Below, piece by piece: positions 8,025-16,876 of a stretch of DNA of 49,612 nt. Every line of letters begins with the position of its first letter. Positions within the stretch are counted from its first letter, which is position 1. Both the position numbers and the translations under genes were made by a program. The notes beneath the pieces are model-generated. The model was not told the origin of the DNA and ran no database searches. It saw nothing but the letters and a program-made list of their open reading frames with translations. Source of the DNA: Desulfurococcales archaeon (GTDB taxonomy: Archaea > Thermoproteota > Thermoprotei_A > Sulfolobales > Acidilobaceae); the NCBI GenBank assembly GCA_015520195.1, contig WAQN01000050.1, positions 1 through 49,612 of the forward strand, read 5' to 3'.

Positions 8025-9106
8025 CCCTTTTCTCCCCGGCCAGCTAGTTTATCATAAAATGATGTCTCGAATATATCGCTGGGTTTTAACGTAACTTTAA
8101 CTCCCATATAGGATACTCTAAACTTCTGGTATTCTAATGTGCCATTTACTATAAGATGGGGGTTTGATATGAAGTTAGATAAAGGCGAATTCAACGCTTT
8201 ACGAGCTATTTCTACCGGAAGTACTTCAGTACCTATAGCGTCTGATAGTATCTTAGCAGCCTTTTCCTTGTCGTCATTTAACATTGATGTAGCCTTTATG
8301 TGGAGCTCAACTAGTTTCTCTACTATGTCAGGCCTCTTCTTTATGAGATCTAGGCTTACAGCTAATACAGCTCCTGGATGTCCTGGGAGGACTTCTCTTC
8401 CTTCCACTATTATAGTGTATCCCTTCTCTAATGCTATTGTAACCACGGGCTCCATTATCATTGCAGCATCTACTTCATTATTAAGGAGAGCTGCCCTTAC
8501 GGCTCCTATGCCCATAGGGAGCACCTCTGCTGGTGGATTATTGGGGTCGTATCCAAGTTTCTCGAAGAACATGCTCAATAGTGCATGGGGGGTAGTGCCT
8601 TTGGGTAGTGTAGCTATTCTAACGGGTCTTCCCTTATCTTCCCTCCATTTCTCCAGGAAAGTGCTTCCATACTCTTCATAGTACCTAGCTAACTCCTTAC
8701 TACCAACTAAAGCTAGGGGATTCATTATATTAGCAGCTACCACCCTCAAAGGAAGTCCCTTCTCTAAGGCTACTAAAACAGGGTCTATCCCCACATATAA
8801 TACGTCTAACTCTCCAGCGGCAAATGCTTGTATCATGGCCACTCCCTGCTCAAACTTGACTATTTTAATCTCCTCTACACCCAGCTTCTTCAACTCATTC
8901 AACCATTCAAGCTGGTAGGCTACTAGGAACTGCGCATCCGGATATATAGGTAGATACCCTATCCTCAGAATCTCTAGTGTTGGAGGAGAAGGAGATTTAA
9001 ATGACTGCCAATAATATCCTCCTGCCACCATTAAAAACGCTAATATAAGTATTATAACAACTATACTTCTTCTAGTCATTTTGTTTTCGCCAAAACCTAG
9101 CGACAA
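8021..9106 (-). CDS. ABC transporter substrate-binding protein, SsuA/TauA/NMT1-like
   Basis: A 361-residue secreted binding protein. An N-terminal signal (TRRSIVVIILILAFLMVAGGYYW) is followed by LRIGYLP...AQFLVAY, the hallmark opening of the NMT1/SsuA family, and by FAAGELDVLYVGIDPVL and ALLNNEVDAAMIMEPVV, both standard in this group. It captures a small organic anion or amine (sulfonate, nitrate, thiazole-precursor type) outside the cell; the ligand is not predictable. The first codon is TTG at 9106. An ATG at 9079 gives a more compact signal peptide and may be the true start. First gene of the 9106-6103 operon. Confidence 0.9.
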   Translation of the reverse strand: MSLGFGENKMTRRSIVVIILILAFLMVAGGYYWQSFKSPSPPTLEILRIGYLPIYPDAQFLVAYQLEWLNELKKLGVEEIKIVKFEQGVAMIQAFAAGELDVLYVGIDPVLVALEKGLPLRVVAANIMNPLALVGSKELARYYEEYGSTFLEKWREDKGRPVRIATLPKGTTPHALLSMFFEKLGYDPNNPPAEVLPMGIGAVRAALLNNEVDAAMIMEPVVTIALEKGYTIIVEGREVLPGHPGAVLAVSLDLIKKRPDIVEKLVELHIKATSMLNDDKEKAAKILSDAIGTEVLPVEIARKALNSPLSNFISNPHLIVNGTLEYQKFRVSYMGVKVTLKPSDIFETSFYDKLAGRGEKG

Positions 9107-9141
9107 TAGGCAAAACCTATACTTTTTGACAAGTATTTAAT
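9089..9141 (-). promoter_or_regulatory. Promoter of the SsuABC-like operon with a tandem 11-base direct repeat
   Basis: On the minus strand an A/T-rich TATA candidate covers about 9132-9141, placing transcription start near 9108. GCCAAAACCTA (9089-9099) and GGCAAAACCTA (9109-9119) read on the plus strand are direct repeats exactly 20 bases apart, two helical turns, across and just after the predicted start site. That position suits a repressor operator. The repeats are seen; the regulatory role is inferred. Confidence 0.45.
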
Positions 9142-9591
9142 GACATCTAAATTACTACAGATGATCATATTTTAAATAATAAATCATATTAAGATGAGAA
9201 CCCATGTTTACACTCCTAATACACTTTATTTTTCGGTAATACACGTCCTCATAGCTTTCTCTTACTAGGCAATAGGATTTAATACCATATAGTATCTTAG
9301 TTCTATTGTTCTATTGAGTGTTTCTAAAACTAAAACTCGCCTTCCTAGATCCCAACCCATGCTGCCACTACTTAGATTAAACCTGTATAAGCAGATATAC
9401 CAGCAAATACCTAAATAATAGTGTCGAGTAAGACTTCCTGTCAATTAGCCATTAGGAAACATAACGTTTCACGGTCTTTAAGCGATTTTAATGTATATAT
9501 GTTCGAGGCATTCAAAGGGCTATAGTGTTTTAGAGAAAAGCCAAACATGTAAGAGAGTTTAAAAACCCGTTAGGTGCATAGTAGAGTTTAG
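9107..9591. other. Divergent intergenic region
   Basis: Separates the ABC operon (minus) and geranylgeranyl reductase (plus). It contains the two promoters listed separately. Otherwise it is A+T-rich sequence with no gene, RNA or long repeat that I can support. Confidence 0.6.
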
Positions 9592-9598
9592 GTGCATA
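9558..9598 (+). promoter_or_regulatory. Promoter and probable leaderless start of geranylgeranyl reductase
   Basis: TTTAAAAA at 9558-9565 is a good archaeal TATA box, with a purine-rich BRE-like GAGAG before it. The GTG start at 9592 lies where transcription would begin, implying a leaderless mRNA. TAGGTGCATA occurs twice, at 9571-9580 and 9589-9598, the second copy overlapping the start codon. Confidence 0.5.
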
Positions 9599-10971
9599 TA
9601 GTGGTTAAGGAGTTAAAGTATGATGTAGTTATAGTCGGCCAAGGCCCTGCGGGTTCATCACTATCCTACCTCTTAAGGAAATCAGGGTTAAGAGTTGCTG
9701 GGATAGACTGGGTCGACTGGGATCATCTATGGGGTAAGCCATGTGGTGACGCTATAGGAGCACACCACTTCGAGGAAACCGGCTTACCTGAGCCTGGAGA
9801 TGCTGTGATGCAGGATGTAGAGGGGATAGACATCTATAGCCCCAGTGAGGAGATAAGGCTAAGAGTTAAGGGCAAGGGTTACATGATAAGTAGGAATAGG
9901 TATGGCAGGAGGCTTGTAAAGGAAGCGATGGATTCTGGTGTAGACGTGTTTCTGAAGACCCGTGTAGGTACCGTGGTTATGGAGAATGGAAAGCTAGTTG
10001 GAGTAAGAGCTAGAGGCCCTGATGGAGAGACCTTCATATTCAAGGCGAATATAATAGTCGATGCTACAGGTAGCGGGGGAAGTATTAGGAGAAAGCTTCC
10101 CCAGGAGTGGCCTGTAAATGAGCCATTGAAGAAGACCGATGCATCCGTAGCATATAGGAGGATAGTGGAGCTAGACTATGACATAGAGGAACCAGAGTAT
10201 ATAAGGATATACCTAAACCAGAAGATAGCGCCAGGAGGCTACTGGTGGCTTTTCCCGAAGGGGAGGAGGACAGCCAATATAGGCTTGGGCATACAGGGTG
10301 GCCGTGGATTCCCGCATCCAGCACAGGTGTATAGGGATGTGCTTATGAAGAGGCCTGATGTTGGCAGGGAGGTTAAGGTATACGCTGACTCCGGAGCATT
10401 AGTGCCTACTAGGAGGCCAGCTAATACGTTAGCCTGGGATAACTTCATAGGTATAGGGGATAATGGATACACCGTCAACCCGATCCACGGTGGAGGCATG
10501 GGATACGCCATGACAGCTGCAAAATACGCGGCTAAGACGATAATTGAGGCGTTCGAGAAGGGTGACTTCTCCCGCTACACCCTATGGGCAGTCAACACCA
10601 AGTATATGAGGACTCTGGGCACTAAGCAGGCCGGACTGGATATATTCAGGCTGTTCCTGCAACAGCTGACCGATGAAGAGATAGAGTGGGGATTAAAGAT
10701 AGGCCTGATGAGGGCTGAGGACGCATACGACACCAGCGTCTCTGGCGAGCTAAAGGCTAACTTCAGCGTGCTAGATAAGGCGGCTATGATAGTGAAGATG
10801 CTTGGCAGGCCTAGCATGCTGTTGAGACTTAAGACGGTTGCCGACTACATGAAGAAGGTAAAGCAGCTCTACATGGAGTATCCCGACTCGCCAGACGACC
10901 TTGCCAGGTGGGTTGACAGAGTAGAGCAGGTATATAGAGAATATAAGGAGAAACTTGGTATAACCTGGTAG
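9592..10971 (+). CDS. Geranylgeranyl reductase family FAD-dependent oxidoreductase
   Basis: A 459-residue flavoprotein. FAD-binding VVIVGQGPAGSSLSYLL is at residues 12-28, a WGKPCGDAIGAHHF segment (the Cys is typical of archaeal reductases) is near 48-61, and GIGDNGYTVNPIHGGGMGYAM, the second FAD contact, is near 285-305. Archaeal members saturate geranylgeranyl chains of membrane ether lipids or quinones at the membrane surface, drawing electrons from reduced carriers such as ferredoxin. Whether this one acts on archaeol-type phospholipids or on menaquinone/caldariellaquinone tails cannot be decided from sequence. It is monocistronic and faces eL38 tail to tail. Confidence 0.9.
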   Translation: MHIVVKELKYDVVIVGQGPAGSSLSYLLRKSGLRVAGIDWVDWDHLWGKPCGDAIGAHHFEETGLPEPGDAVMQDVEGIDIYSPSEEIRLRVKGKGYMISRNRYGRRLVKEAMDSGVDVFLKTRVGTVVMENGKLVGVRARGPDGETFIFKANIIVDATGSGGSIRRKLPQEWPVNEPLKKTDASVAYRRIVELDYDIEEPEYIRIYLNQKIAPGGYWWLFPKGRRTANIGLGIQGGRGFPHPAQVYRDVLMKRPDVGREVKVYADSGALVPTRRPANTLAWDNFIGIGDNGYTVNPIHGGGMGYAMTAAKYAAKTIIEAFEKGDFSRYTLWAVNTKYMRTLGTKQAGLDIFRLFLQQLTDEEIEWGLKIGLMRAEDAYDTSVSGELKANFSVLDKAAMIVKMLGRPSMLLRLKTVADYMKKVKQLYMEYPDSPDDLARWVDRVEQVYREYKEKLGITW

Positions 10972-10983
10972 TATCGGCGATCC

Positions 10984-11229
10984 CTACTTAGCTTCTTTAA
11001 TTACCTCTCCCTTATCAACATCTATTACCTTCTTGCACTTAACCTTGCCTAAGACCTCTTCTAGTTTATCCTCAGTCGTCTTATACGTATACAGGTACCT
11101 CTTAGTTCTAGCCTTAACCTTCACTATGCCTCCATCCTTTCCACGGCCTTTAACCCTCTTAACCCTGCACTCCACAGCCCTAGCTGTAACCTCTATGAAG
11201 TCATCCAGATTCTTTAACTCCACAGGCAT
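10984..11229 (-). CDS. rpl38e: Ribosomal protein eL38
   Basis: A small basic protein opening MPVELKNLDDFIEV, with ECRVKRV and the signature RTKRYLYTYKTTEDKLEEVL. This is the eukaryote-like large-subunit protein L38e, among archaea mainly found in Crenarchaeota and relatives. I take ATG 11229 as the start: GGTGAG lies eight bases upstream and family members begin at this point, although a GTG at 11241 is also in frame. It follows the RNA-ligase-like gene by about 45 bases and may be co-transcribed with it. A linker KGRGKDGG inside the conserved core is slightly longer than usual. Confidence 0.9.
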   Translation of the reverse strand: MPVELKNLDDFIEVTARAVECRVKRVKGRGKDGGIVKVKARTKRYLYTYKTTEDKLEEVLGKVKCKKVIDVDKGEVIKEAK

Positions 11230-11275
11230 CCAGATGCTCACCCAAGGGAAATGATAGAGGCCGTATAAGGGCTAC

Positions 11276-12550
11276 TTATTCTTTTAGAGTCCTAGCTAGA
11301 TGCCTTAGTATCAACGGTGCATCTTCAACCTTGAATCCCTCGACACTACCCACAGCTATTATCCTGAGAGCTCTTTCCACTCTCCCCTCCCTGAGGGCCC
11401 TAACGGCAGATTTAACGAGTCTCCTATTGATGCCAGCAGACTCTAGGACTATAGATAGCTTATCCGGGTCCACGGCTTTTATAGAGTCTGCTAGCTCGCC
11501 TAGCGACTCTGTAGTCTCGTTTATTATGGATTCACCCAGAGATGCCCTTAACCTATCCATTAGATCCTTAACGCCTGACGTTAGTATAACGACAAGTGAT
11601 TTGGCGTCAGTGTTATGTGTGGCTCTAATATAGTCATTATAGTAGAGTGATTTGACCTCGTAGAACTCTGGATGCTCCCTATCACCGCGGTCGGGGAACC
11701 AAAGGAATACTGAGGGGTAGTCTACCTGCTTTCCAGCCCACTCCTCTAGATCTTCCCCTTTCAATGATAGCTGGTGTAGGGGTTCTATGCCTAGTTTGGA
11801 TGCTAATCTGCTTAGGTCGTCTAGCCCTAATAGTACTCCATTAGGCTCTCTAGCCGCGATTAAGATTAGTTTAGCCGCCTCATCATCCCAAGGCCTAGGG
11901 GGTCTTCTAAGAGCTGTAGCTGGCTTCTCTGACTTTATCATTAGAGTCAATGTCCAGCCTTCTAGATCTGTAATTGAATCGTATAGGCCACTCTTCTCTG
12001 AGAGATAATCAGCTACTTTGACTATGGGGTTAATGATTACCCCGTAATCCTGGACTTTAAGGGTTTTCCCTTCATAGGCCATGTTATGTAGGACATAGCG
12101 TGTGGAATATAATGGTCTGTCGAGTATTGGATCCCAGTATAGGTTTACCTGCCACCCATCTATCCTCGGAGTAATTATAGGGTCACCCTCAGGTACACTA
12201 ACTCCCCTAACATCTGTATCGAAGGCTCTATGAAGGGGATATGATACCAGGCTTAACCTGTCATCCTCAAACGCTATGATCGTGCCTCCCGCATCCAGAG
12301 CAGCGGGGAAGTACCTCTTAAATGCCCATCTGGACCACGTGTAGATACATACCCTAACGTTTGATACACCACTACACCTCTCCTCTATAACCCTACCCAG
12401 TACATCAGTATACCTTGATAATAGTGCATCTACTTTCCTAGTTGGAGTGCCTAAGAGTTTACTAGCCTCCCATACTTCCTCTTCTCTGAGCTCCTCTCCT
12501 CTAGAAAGCCTCTGATAAACCTCTATAACCCTGTAAATGTAGTTCACCAC
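11276..12550 (-). CDS. RNA ligase-like (T4 Rnl1-type) protein with altered nucleotidyl-transfer motif
   Basis: A 424-residue protein. Residues 72-150 follow the T4 RNA ligase 1 adenylation-domain order: a WAFKRYFPAALDAGGTIIAF segment (compare the aromatic-rich, Gly-containing strand before motif I), LVSYPLHRAFD (compare the ...P-x-x-K/R-F-F-N strand), then TPRIDGWQVNLYW at the place of motif I (K-x-D-G), and LYSTRYVL. The position of the covalent lysine is Arg129 (codon AGG at 12166-12164). A later EGWTLTLMIKSEK resembles motifs IV/V. The C-terminal ~150 residues are helical and unrecognised. If the alignment is right, self-adenylylation is probably lost, leaving RNA or nucleotide binding. 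It lies between the ArsA-like gene and eL38 on one strand. Moderate certainty on fold, low on activity. Confidence 0.5.
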   Translation of the reverse strand: MVNYIYRVIEVYQRLSRGEELREEEVWEASKLLGTPTRKVDALLSRYTDVLGRVIEERCSGVSNVRVCIYTWSRWAFKRYFPAALDAGGTIIAFEDDRLSLVSYPLHRAFDTDVRGVSVPEGDPIITPRIDGWQVNLYWDPILDRPLYSTRYVLHNMAYEGKTLKVQDYGVIINPIVKVADYLSEKSGLYDSITDLEGWTLTLMIKSEKPATALRRPPRPWDDEAAKLILIAAREPNGVLLGLDDLSRLASKLGIEPLHQLSLKGEDLEEWAGKQVDYPSVFLWFPDRGDREHPEFYEVKSLYYNDYIRATHNTDAKSLVVILTSGVKDLMDRLRASLGESIINETTESLGELADSIKAVDPDKLSIVLESAGINRRLVKSAVRALREGRVERALRIIAVGSVEGFKVEDAPLILRHLARTLKE

Positions 12551-12581
12551 GGGGCATGCACCCTAAACTACTGTTATCCCT

Positions 12582-13598
12582 TCAACCCGAGGACTGGCTC
12601 CTATACCCATGTTTTATAGTGGCTGATAGGGGTATAGTTTTAACCATAGCCTCTCTAGCCTTTTCAAGAGTGTCGGGCGGCTTCTCATTCATTAGTATAG
12701 CTATCTTTATGCATGTGCTTGTCCTACACTTTATAGCGTCTACATCCATGATACTCTCTAGCTGGACACCGCTTATCCCCATCTTCCCTGCTAACTCCCA
12801 TGGTATAACCTTGTTAACCACTATACCTACTGGTTCTGTGCCTAACTCTCTTAACACGTTTATGGTCTTCTTTACCTCATATACTGGCAGTGGCTCTGGG
12901 GTAGCTACTAATATGTAACTGGTCCTACCTTGATCTGTTATCATACCAGCTAGCTTGACGTAATTCTCCTTCATCTCATATAGCTTATCTAGAACTTCGT
13001 CCCTCATCTCGGCCCTACCCCTTATAACCCTCTGTATAGCATACCTTAGCCCCACAATCCTCTCCCTCAACTCAATTAGATTATCTAGCCAGAACATGTA
13101 CATTCTAGGGAGGTTCAGTATCCTCAAAGTGACTCCTGTGGGTGGAGTGTCTATCACTATATAATCGTACCTATCGTCATCATATAATTTAGAGAGGAAC
13201 CTGAGATACACCTCTTCCTCAAAACCTGGAGAGTTCCTAACCACATCAGTAACCTTCTCCACATTCAACACCTTCAACCCAGGCATTATCTGGCGGAGGA
13301 GCAAGCTGTACTCTCCAGTGAACTTCCTAGCCTCAGTCTCTAGATCGAACTGGATTGCATATAGCTCTCCATCCACTCTCTCAACTACATGAGCCCTCCT
13401 CAAAGAGAGGTATTTGAGTAGGTGCATTGCCTGATCCAAGCTAACAAGCAGCACCTTCCCCTTCTTAGAGAGTATATCAGCAATCATTATACTAACCGTA
13501 GTCTTGCCAACTCCACCCTTACCTATGACAGTAACTATATGGGGCTTATCCTTAGCTACGTTAATTATAGCGTGGGCCAAGTCCTCCAATGTCACCAC
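12582..13598 (-). CDS. ArsA/Get3-family ATPase
   Basis: A 338-residue SIMIBI-class ATPase. The deviant Walker A GKGGVGKTT is at residues 26-34, a switch-like VSLDQAMHLL is near 53-62, YIVIDTPPTGVTLRIL follows, and a C-terminal VNKVI nucleotide-base motif. Homologues either energise arsenite export (ArsA) or chaperone tail-anchored membrane proteins (Get3/TRC40). With no arsB/arsR nearby and a single nucleotide-binding domain, the Get3-like role is favoured by inference. A cysteine pair (KCRTSTC) near the C-terminal third could hold metal. The GTG start overlaps the stop of the small upstream gene, implying coupled translation. Confidence 0.85.
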   Translation of the reverse strand: MVTLEDLAHAIINVAKDKPHIVTVIGKGGVGKTTVSIMIADILSKKGKVLLVSLDQAMHLLKYLSLRRAHVVERVDGELYAIQFDLETEARKFTGEYSLLLRQIMPGLKVLNVEKVTDVVRNSPGFEEEVYLRFLSKLYDDDRYDYIVIDTPPTGVTLRILNLPRMYMFWLDNLIELRERIVGLRYAIQRVIRGRAEMRDEVLDKLYEMKENYVKLAGMITDQGRTSYILVATPEPLPVYEVKKTINVLRELGTEPVGIVVNKVIPWELAGKMGISGVQLESIMDVDAIKCRTSTCIKIAILMNEKPPDTLEKAREAMVKTIPLSATIKHGYRSQSSG

Positions 13599-13912
13599 TC
13601 GCCACCCATACTACTAAAGAAGTCCCCTATGGTATCCTTCCCCCTAGCATGCCTCGACTCCAGAAACCTAACTTCCTCCATCAGGTATGGAGCTAATTCC
13701 ATTGATAAGCCTAGAGGCATTAGTGGCATGCCTACTAGTCCGCCGAAGATTATGGTTAGGAAAGCATTCTCAAGCTCAAGGTATTCTAATTGCAGTACTT
13801 CTACACTTTGCTCCTTAATAGACTGCCTCATACCCTCCATTAACTTAGCTAGCTCACTTACCACATTCTTTAATGGGTCTAATATCCATTTGATCCCCAT
13901 ACTACCTACCAT
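13592..13912 (-). CDS. Small protein partnered with the ArsA/Get3-like ATPase
   Basis: About 106 residues, unrecognised. The N-terminal half is predicted helical with alternating hydrophobic residues (ILDPLKNVVSELAKLMEGM), suggesting a coiled coil. A central hydrophobic stretch (NAFLTIIFGGLVGMPLMPLGLSMEL) could be one membrane segment or helical hairpin. Its stop overlaps the ATPase start, so the two are almost certainly made together. That context suggests a subunit, membrane receptor or substrate adaptor for the ATPase, which is inference only. Confidence 0.6.
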   Translation of the reverse strand: MVGSMGIKWILDPLKNVVSELAKLMEGMRQSIKEQSVEVLQLEYLELENAFLTIIFGGLVGMPLMPLGLSMELAPYLMEEVRFLESRHARGKDTIGDFFSSMGGEW

Positions 13913-13993
13913 AATATAATTATCGGGGAAGGGGGGTTATTAGGAATTACAAAATAAGTGATGAAATAAAATAGAGAAATAAAAGGAAGAGTC

Positions 13994-15796
13994 CTACTGG
14001 GTTGTGCTTGTACCTGGTGTTTGCTTGCCCCTGACTAGGGCTTGCATGAATAGTATCAGAAGTGCTATGCTTAGTACTAGGCTAAATGCTATTATAGCTC
14101 CTGCCCCATACCTTTGTACGGTGGCAAGGTTCCCGTATGGAGCTACTTTAATCAGCCACCATGATAGTCCAGCTGTAACTGTCACCCATAGGAATACTGC
14201 TGGCACCATAACCAGCGCACTATAGGCTCCCCGTGTTCTTATAACGCTATATACCCACAAGGCAGTAGTTAGTAGTGCTAGCGCAGCTAGCATCTGGTTG
14301 ACTCCAGCGAATGCTGGCCATACAACGTTATAGGCTGCCACTGTGGATGTCTTCCCGCCTGGTAGTGTTATCTCGATCGTCGGGTAGGCTAATGACGTGC
14401 CTATCAATACTACTATAGCACTTGCAACCCATCTGTTAGTTACGAAGGAGTGCAGAGACCTGTTTATCGGGGCTAGCCAGTCGAAGATCTCTTGCCAGGC
14501 GAATCTAGCTAGACGGGTGCCTGTATCTAGCGTTGTCATGACGAACATTGCAAGTGCGACTGATGCTAGTAGCGCGAAGAACTTATATGTAGATGCGAAG
14601 TCTAGGCCTAGGCTTTCCATGGTCTTACCTAGCATGTAGCCATAGCCAGCAGTGAATCTCGGCACAGCCTTCAACTCTAGTATGCTCTCCTTGAACACCT
14701 CCATATTTACAAGTTCAGGAGCACTCCACGCTAGTGATATTGGTATTATGACTGCGAAGGTTGATAGTGCACCCTCAGTCAGCATCCCACCAAAGCCCAC
14801 GAAAAGGGCATCTAACTCGCTTGCAAGCTGTTTGCTCGACGTACCAGATGCCACTAGTGAGTGGAAGCCGCTTAGCGACCCACAGGCTATTATGAGTGGT
14901 ATAGCTGGCCAGAATGGCGTCGGCTGCCCAGCTATTATATTCGGGGAGAATGAGGTATATGAAGGGGCTGTGAAGACCTTGTTAGCCATGAATAAGCCGC
15001 CGAATACTGCTACTATGACGAATGTAAATAGTAGGTAGAAGTTCAGGTAATCTCTGGGTTGTAGTAGATACCATACTGGTAGGCTGGCGGCTAGTATTGA
15101 GTAGACGCCTAGTACTAGAACCCAGATGTGATATGCATCCCAGCCCGAGGCTAGGTGTATGGGTATCTTGTATGCGTAGTAGAAGGCGCCTATGACTAGG
15201 ATTGCCGTTACTAGCGTTGATATCCTTATATCTATCCCGGTCCTATACATCAATATACCCATAAGCAATGCTAGAGGCATGTATAATATAGACATGGTAG
15301 CCGCGCTCGGGTTAACCCTGAAGAGTGACGCCGCCACACTGGCGAATGCAGCATATACTAGTATAAGAGCCATAAACGTGTATAGCAGGAACACGTACCT
15401 AGCCTTCCTGCCCATGACATTCTCACTGACGCTCATTACAGAGAGTCCACCATACCTAACACTAGCCATTAGTGCCAAGTAGTCGTGGACCGTTCCTAGG
15501 AATATGTTGCCGAATATAACCCATAGTAGTGGGAGAGCCCAGCCGTAAGCCATAGCTATCGCAGGGCCTACTATAGGGCCAGCCCCTGCTATGCTTGCGA
15601 AGTGATGGCCAAAGAGGACATACTTATTAGTAGGTACATAGTCCACCCCGTCGTACCTTTCTATGGCAGGCGTCGGCCTCTCAGCGCTAGCCCGGACGAC
15701 TTTTTCGTGTAGTATCCTCCTACCATAGTATATATAAGCTATGGTGTATAGGGCTAGTACAACTGCCAGTACCTCTATCACGTATACATTAGCCAT
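13994..15796 (-). CDS. cstA: Carbon starvation protein CstA family transporter
   Basis: A 600-residue polytopic membrane protein with about 15-16 hydrophobic segments. The N-terminal diagnostic region reads YVPTNKYVLFGHHFASIAGAGPIVGPAIA, followed by GTVHDYLALMASVRYGG, both strongly conserved in CstA. Bacterial members import peptides or pyruvate during starvation. In archaea the substrate is untested. A small two-segment membrane protein precedes it by three bases in the same operon. Length and motifs are normal, with no sign of damage. Confidence 0.95.
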   Translation of the reverse strand: MANVYVIEVLAVVLALYTIAYIYYGRRILHEKVVRASAERPTPAIERYDGVDYVPTNKYVLFGHHFASIAGAGPIVGPAIAMAYGWALPLLWVIFGNIFLGTVHDYLALMASVRYGGLSVMSVSENVMGRKARYVFLLYTFMALILVYAAFASVAASLFRVNPSAATMSILYMPLALLMGILMYRTGIDIRISTLVTAILVIGAFYYAYKIPIHLASGWDAYHIWVLVLGVYSILAASLPVWYLLQPRDYLNFYLLFTFVIVAVFGGLFMANKVFTAPSYTSFSPNIIAGQPTPFWPAIPLIIACGSLSGFHSLVASGTSSKQLASELDALFVGFGGMLTEGALSTFAVIIPISLAWSAPELVNMEVFKESILELKAVPRFTAGYGYMLGKTMESLGLDFASTYKFFALLASVALAMFVMTTLDTGTRLARFAWQEIFDWLAPINRSLHSFVTNRWVASAIVVLIGTSLAYPTIEITLPGGKTSTVAAYNVVWPAFAGVNQMLAALALLTTALWVYSVIRTRGAYSALVMVPAVFLWVTVTAGLSWWLIKVAPYGNLATVQRYGAGAIIAFSLVLSIALLILFMQALVRGKQTPGTSTTQ

Positions 15797-15799
15797 CCC

Positions 15800-16027
15800 T
15801 TAACCACCCCTACCAGCAGCCCTCCTCACCTTAGCAGGGGCCTCTCCAAACCATAGGGCTGGGCCAGCTAGCACCATGAACCAGCCTAGTATCAGGAGTG
15901 CTGCATCTCTATTCACGGCTTCCTCACTTCCTATAGCACCAGCTGAGGCCCCCTTGGCTAGGACATAGAGCATGAAGATTAGACCGAGGATTGTCACCAC
16001 AGCCCCCACAGCGGATCTTGCTTCCAC
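15800..16027 (-). CDS. Small two-helix membrane protein upstream of cstA
   Basis: A 75-residue protein with two hydrophobic segments (VVTILGLIFMLYVLAKGA and ALLILGWFMVLAGPALWFG) and a short basic C-terminal tail rich in Arg. It ends three bases before the cstA start. Bacterial cstA genes are often followed by a short accessory protein, but I see no sequence similarity to those. It is probably an accessory or stabilising subunit, by context only. Confidence 0.65.
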   Translation of the reverse strand: MEARSAVGAVVTILGLIFMLYVLAKGASAGAIGSEEAVNRDAALLILGWFMVLAGPALWFGEAPAKVRRAAGRGG

Positions 16028-16159
16028 AGCAGAGACACCTCTAAATAGGTCTAGAGTCTATAAGAGGTTTCTGGTTAATTAAATCTATTAGGCGGGGAAT
16101 ATTTAAGATTTAACATGTAAAATAACACGTAAAGAGTTTAAGGTATAGTTTAAGGTTGT

Positions 16160-16876
16160 ATGCGGGGAGTAGCGAGGGTGGTCTTACCATCTCTCCCAGA
16201 GGGGGTTTTAAGGGATGTACTCATAGTGTTATTTCTAGCTAGCCTTCCAAGCATAGCATGGTACTTCATAATGAGGAGGGCAATGATCAGGAGGCAGGTA
16301 GCTATAATTAGAGGGCTTGAAGACCTATTCAAACCCAAGGATAAGCGGTACTGGCTCATAGGATACCTGGTAGGCTTCCAGGCTAAGTATTGGATCAGGA
16401 GGGGGCCCCTCGATAAGGTTTTAATAACCTATACAACGCCACCCTACCATGCATTCTTCTACCTCCCAGTGGTGGCATTGGCTAGACGGAGAGAAAAACT
16501 AGAGGTGGTTATGGAGCTCAATAAGCCTTTCAGGCTTAGCGGGCCAGTGCACATCTATACTGATAAGATTTATAGTGTGAAGGCTGCTGTCGAGAGAGAT
16601 ATGCCAAGGAGGCAGGAGCCTGGCAGGGTAGTTAGAGAGCTTGTAGTTGATGGGAGGAGGTTGAAGGCATATTACCATGAGAACTCAGATCTTGAGTTAG
16701 CATTGGACATTACAAGGAGTATCTCTAAGACTGGTGAAGCCTTAAGGGTATCTATAGACCCTGGTAAAAGAAGGTTCATGGCAGTAATTTATCCCAGGGA
16801 CGTTAACGGGATAATAGAAGCTGCAAGCATCATGTCGAGGTATATTGATAAGGTGATCCGTGGTGATACGGGATAA
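16160..16876 (+). CDS. Unknown protein with one N-terminal membrane anchor
   Basis: 238 residues. A hydrophobic segment (DVLIVLFLASLPSIAWYFIMRRAM) at about 18-42 is followed by a positively charged stretch and a soluble alpha/beta domain with KRYWLIGYLVGFQAKYW, VVMELNKPFRLSGPVHIYTD and a long charged C-terminus. I do not recognise the family. The ATG lies about 26 bases after a TTTAAGG TATA-like element, so the mRNA may be leaderless. It overlaps the next gene, also a membrane protein, by 17 bases. Confidence 0.65.
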   Translation: MRGVARVVLPSLPEGVLRDVLIVLFLASLPSIAWYFIMRRAMIRRQVAIIRGLEDLFKPKDKRYWLIGYLVGFQAKYWIRRGPLDKVLITYTTPPYHAFFYLPVVALARRREKLEVVMELNKPFRLSGPVHIYTDKIYSVKAAVERDMPRRQEPGRVVRELVVDGRRLKAYYHENSDLELALDITRSISKTGEALRVSIDPGKRRFMAVIYPRDVNGIIEAASIMSRYIDKVIRGDTG

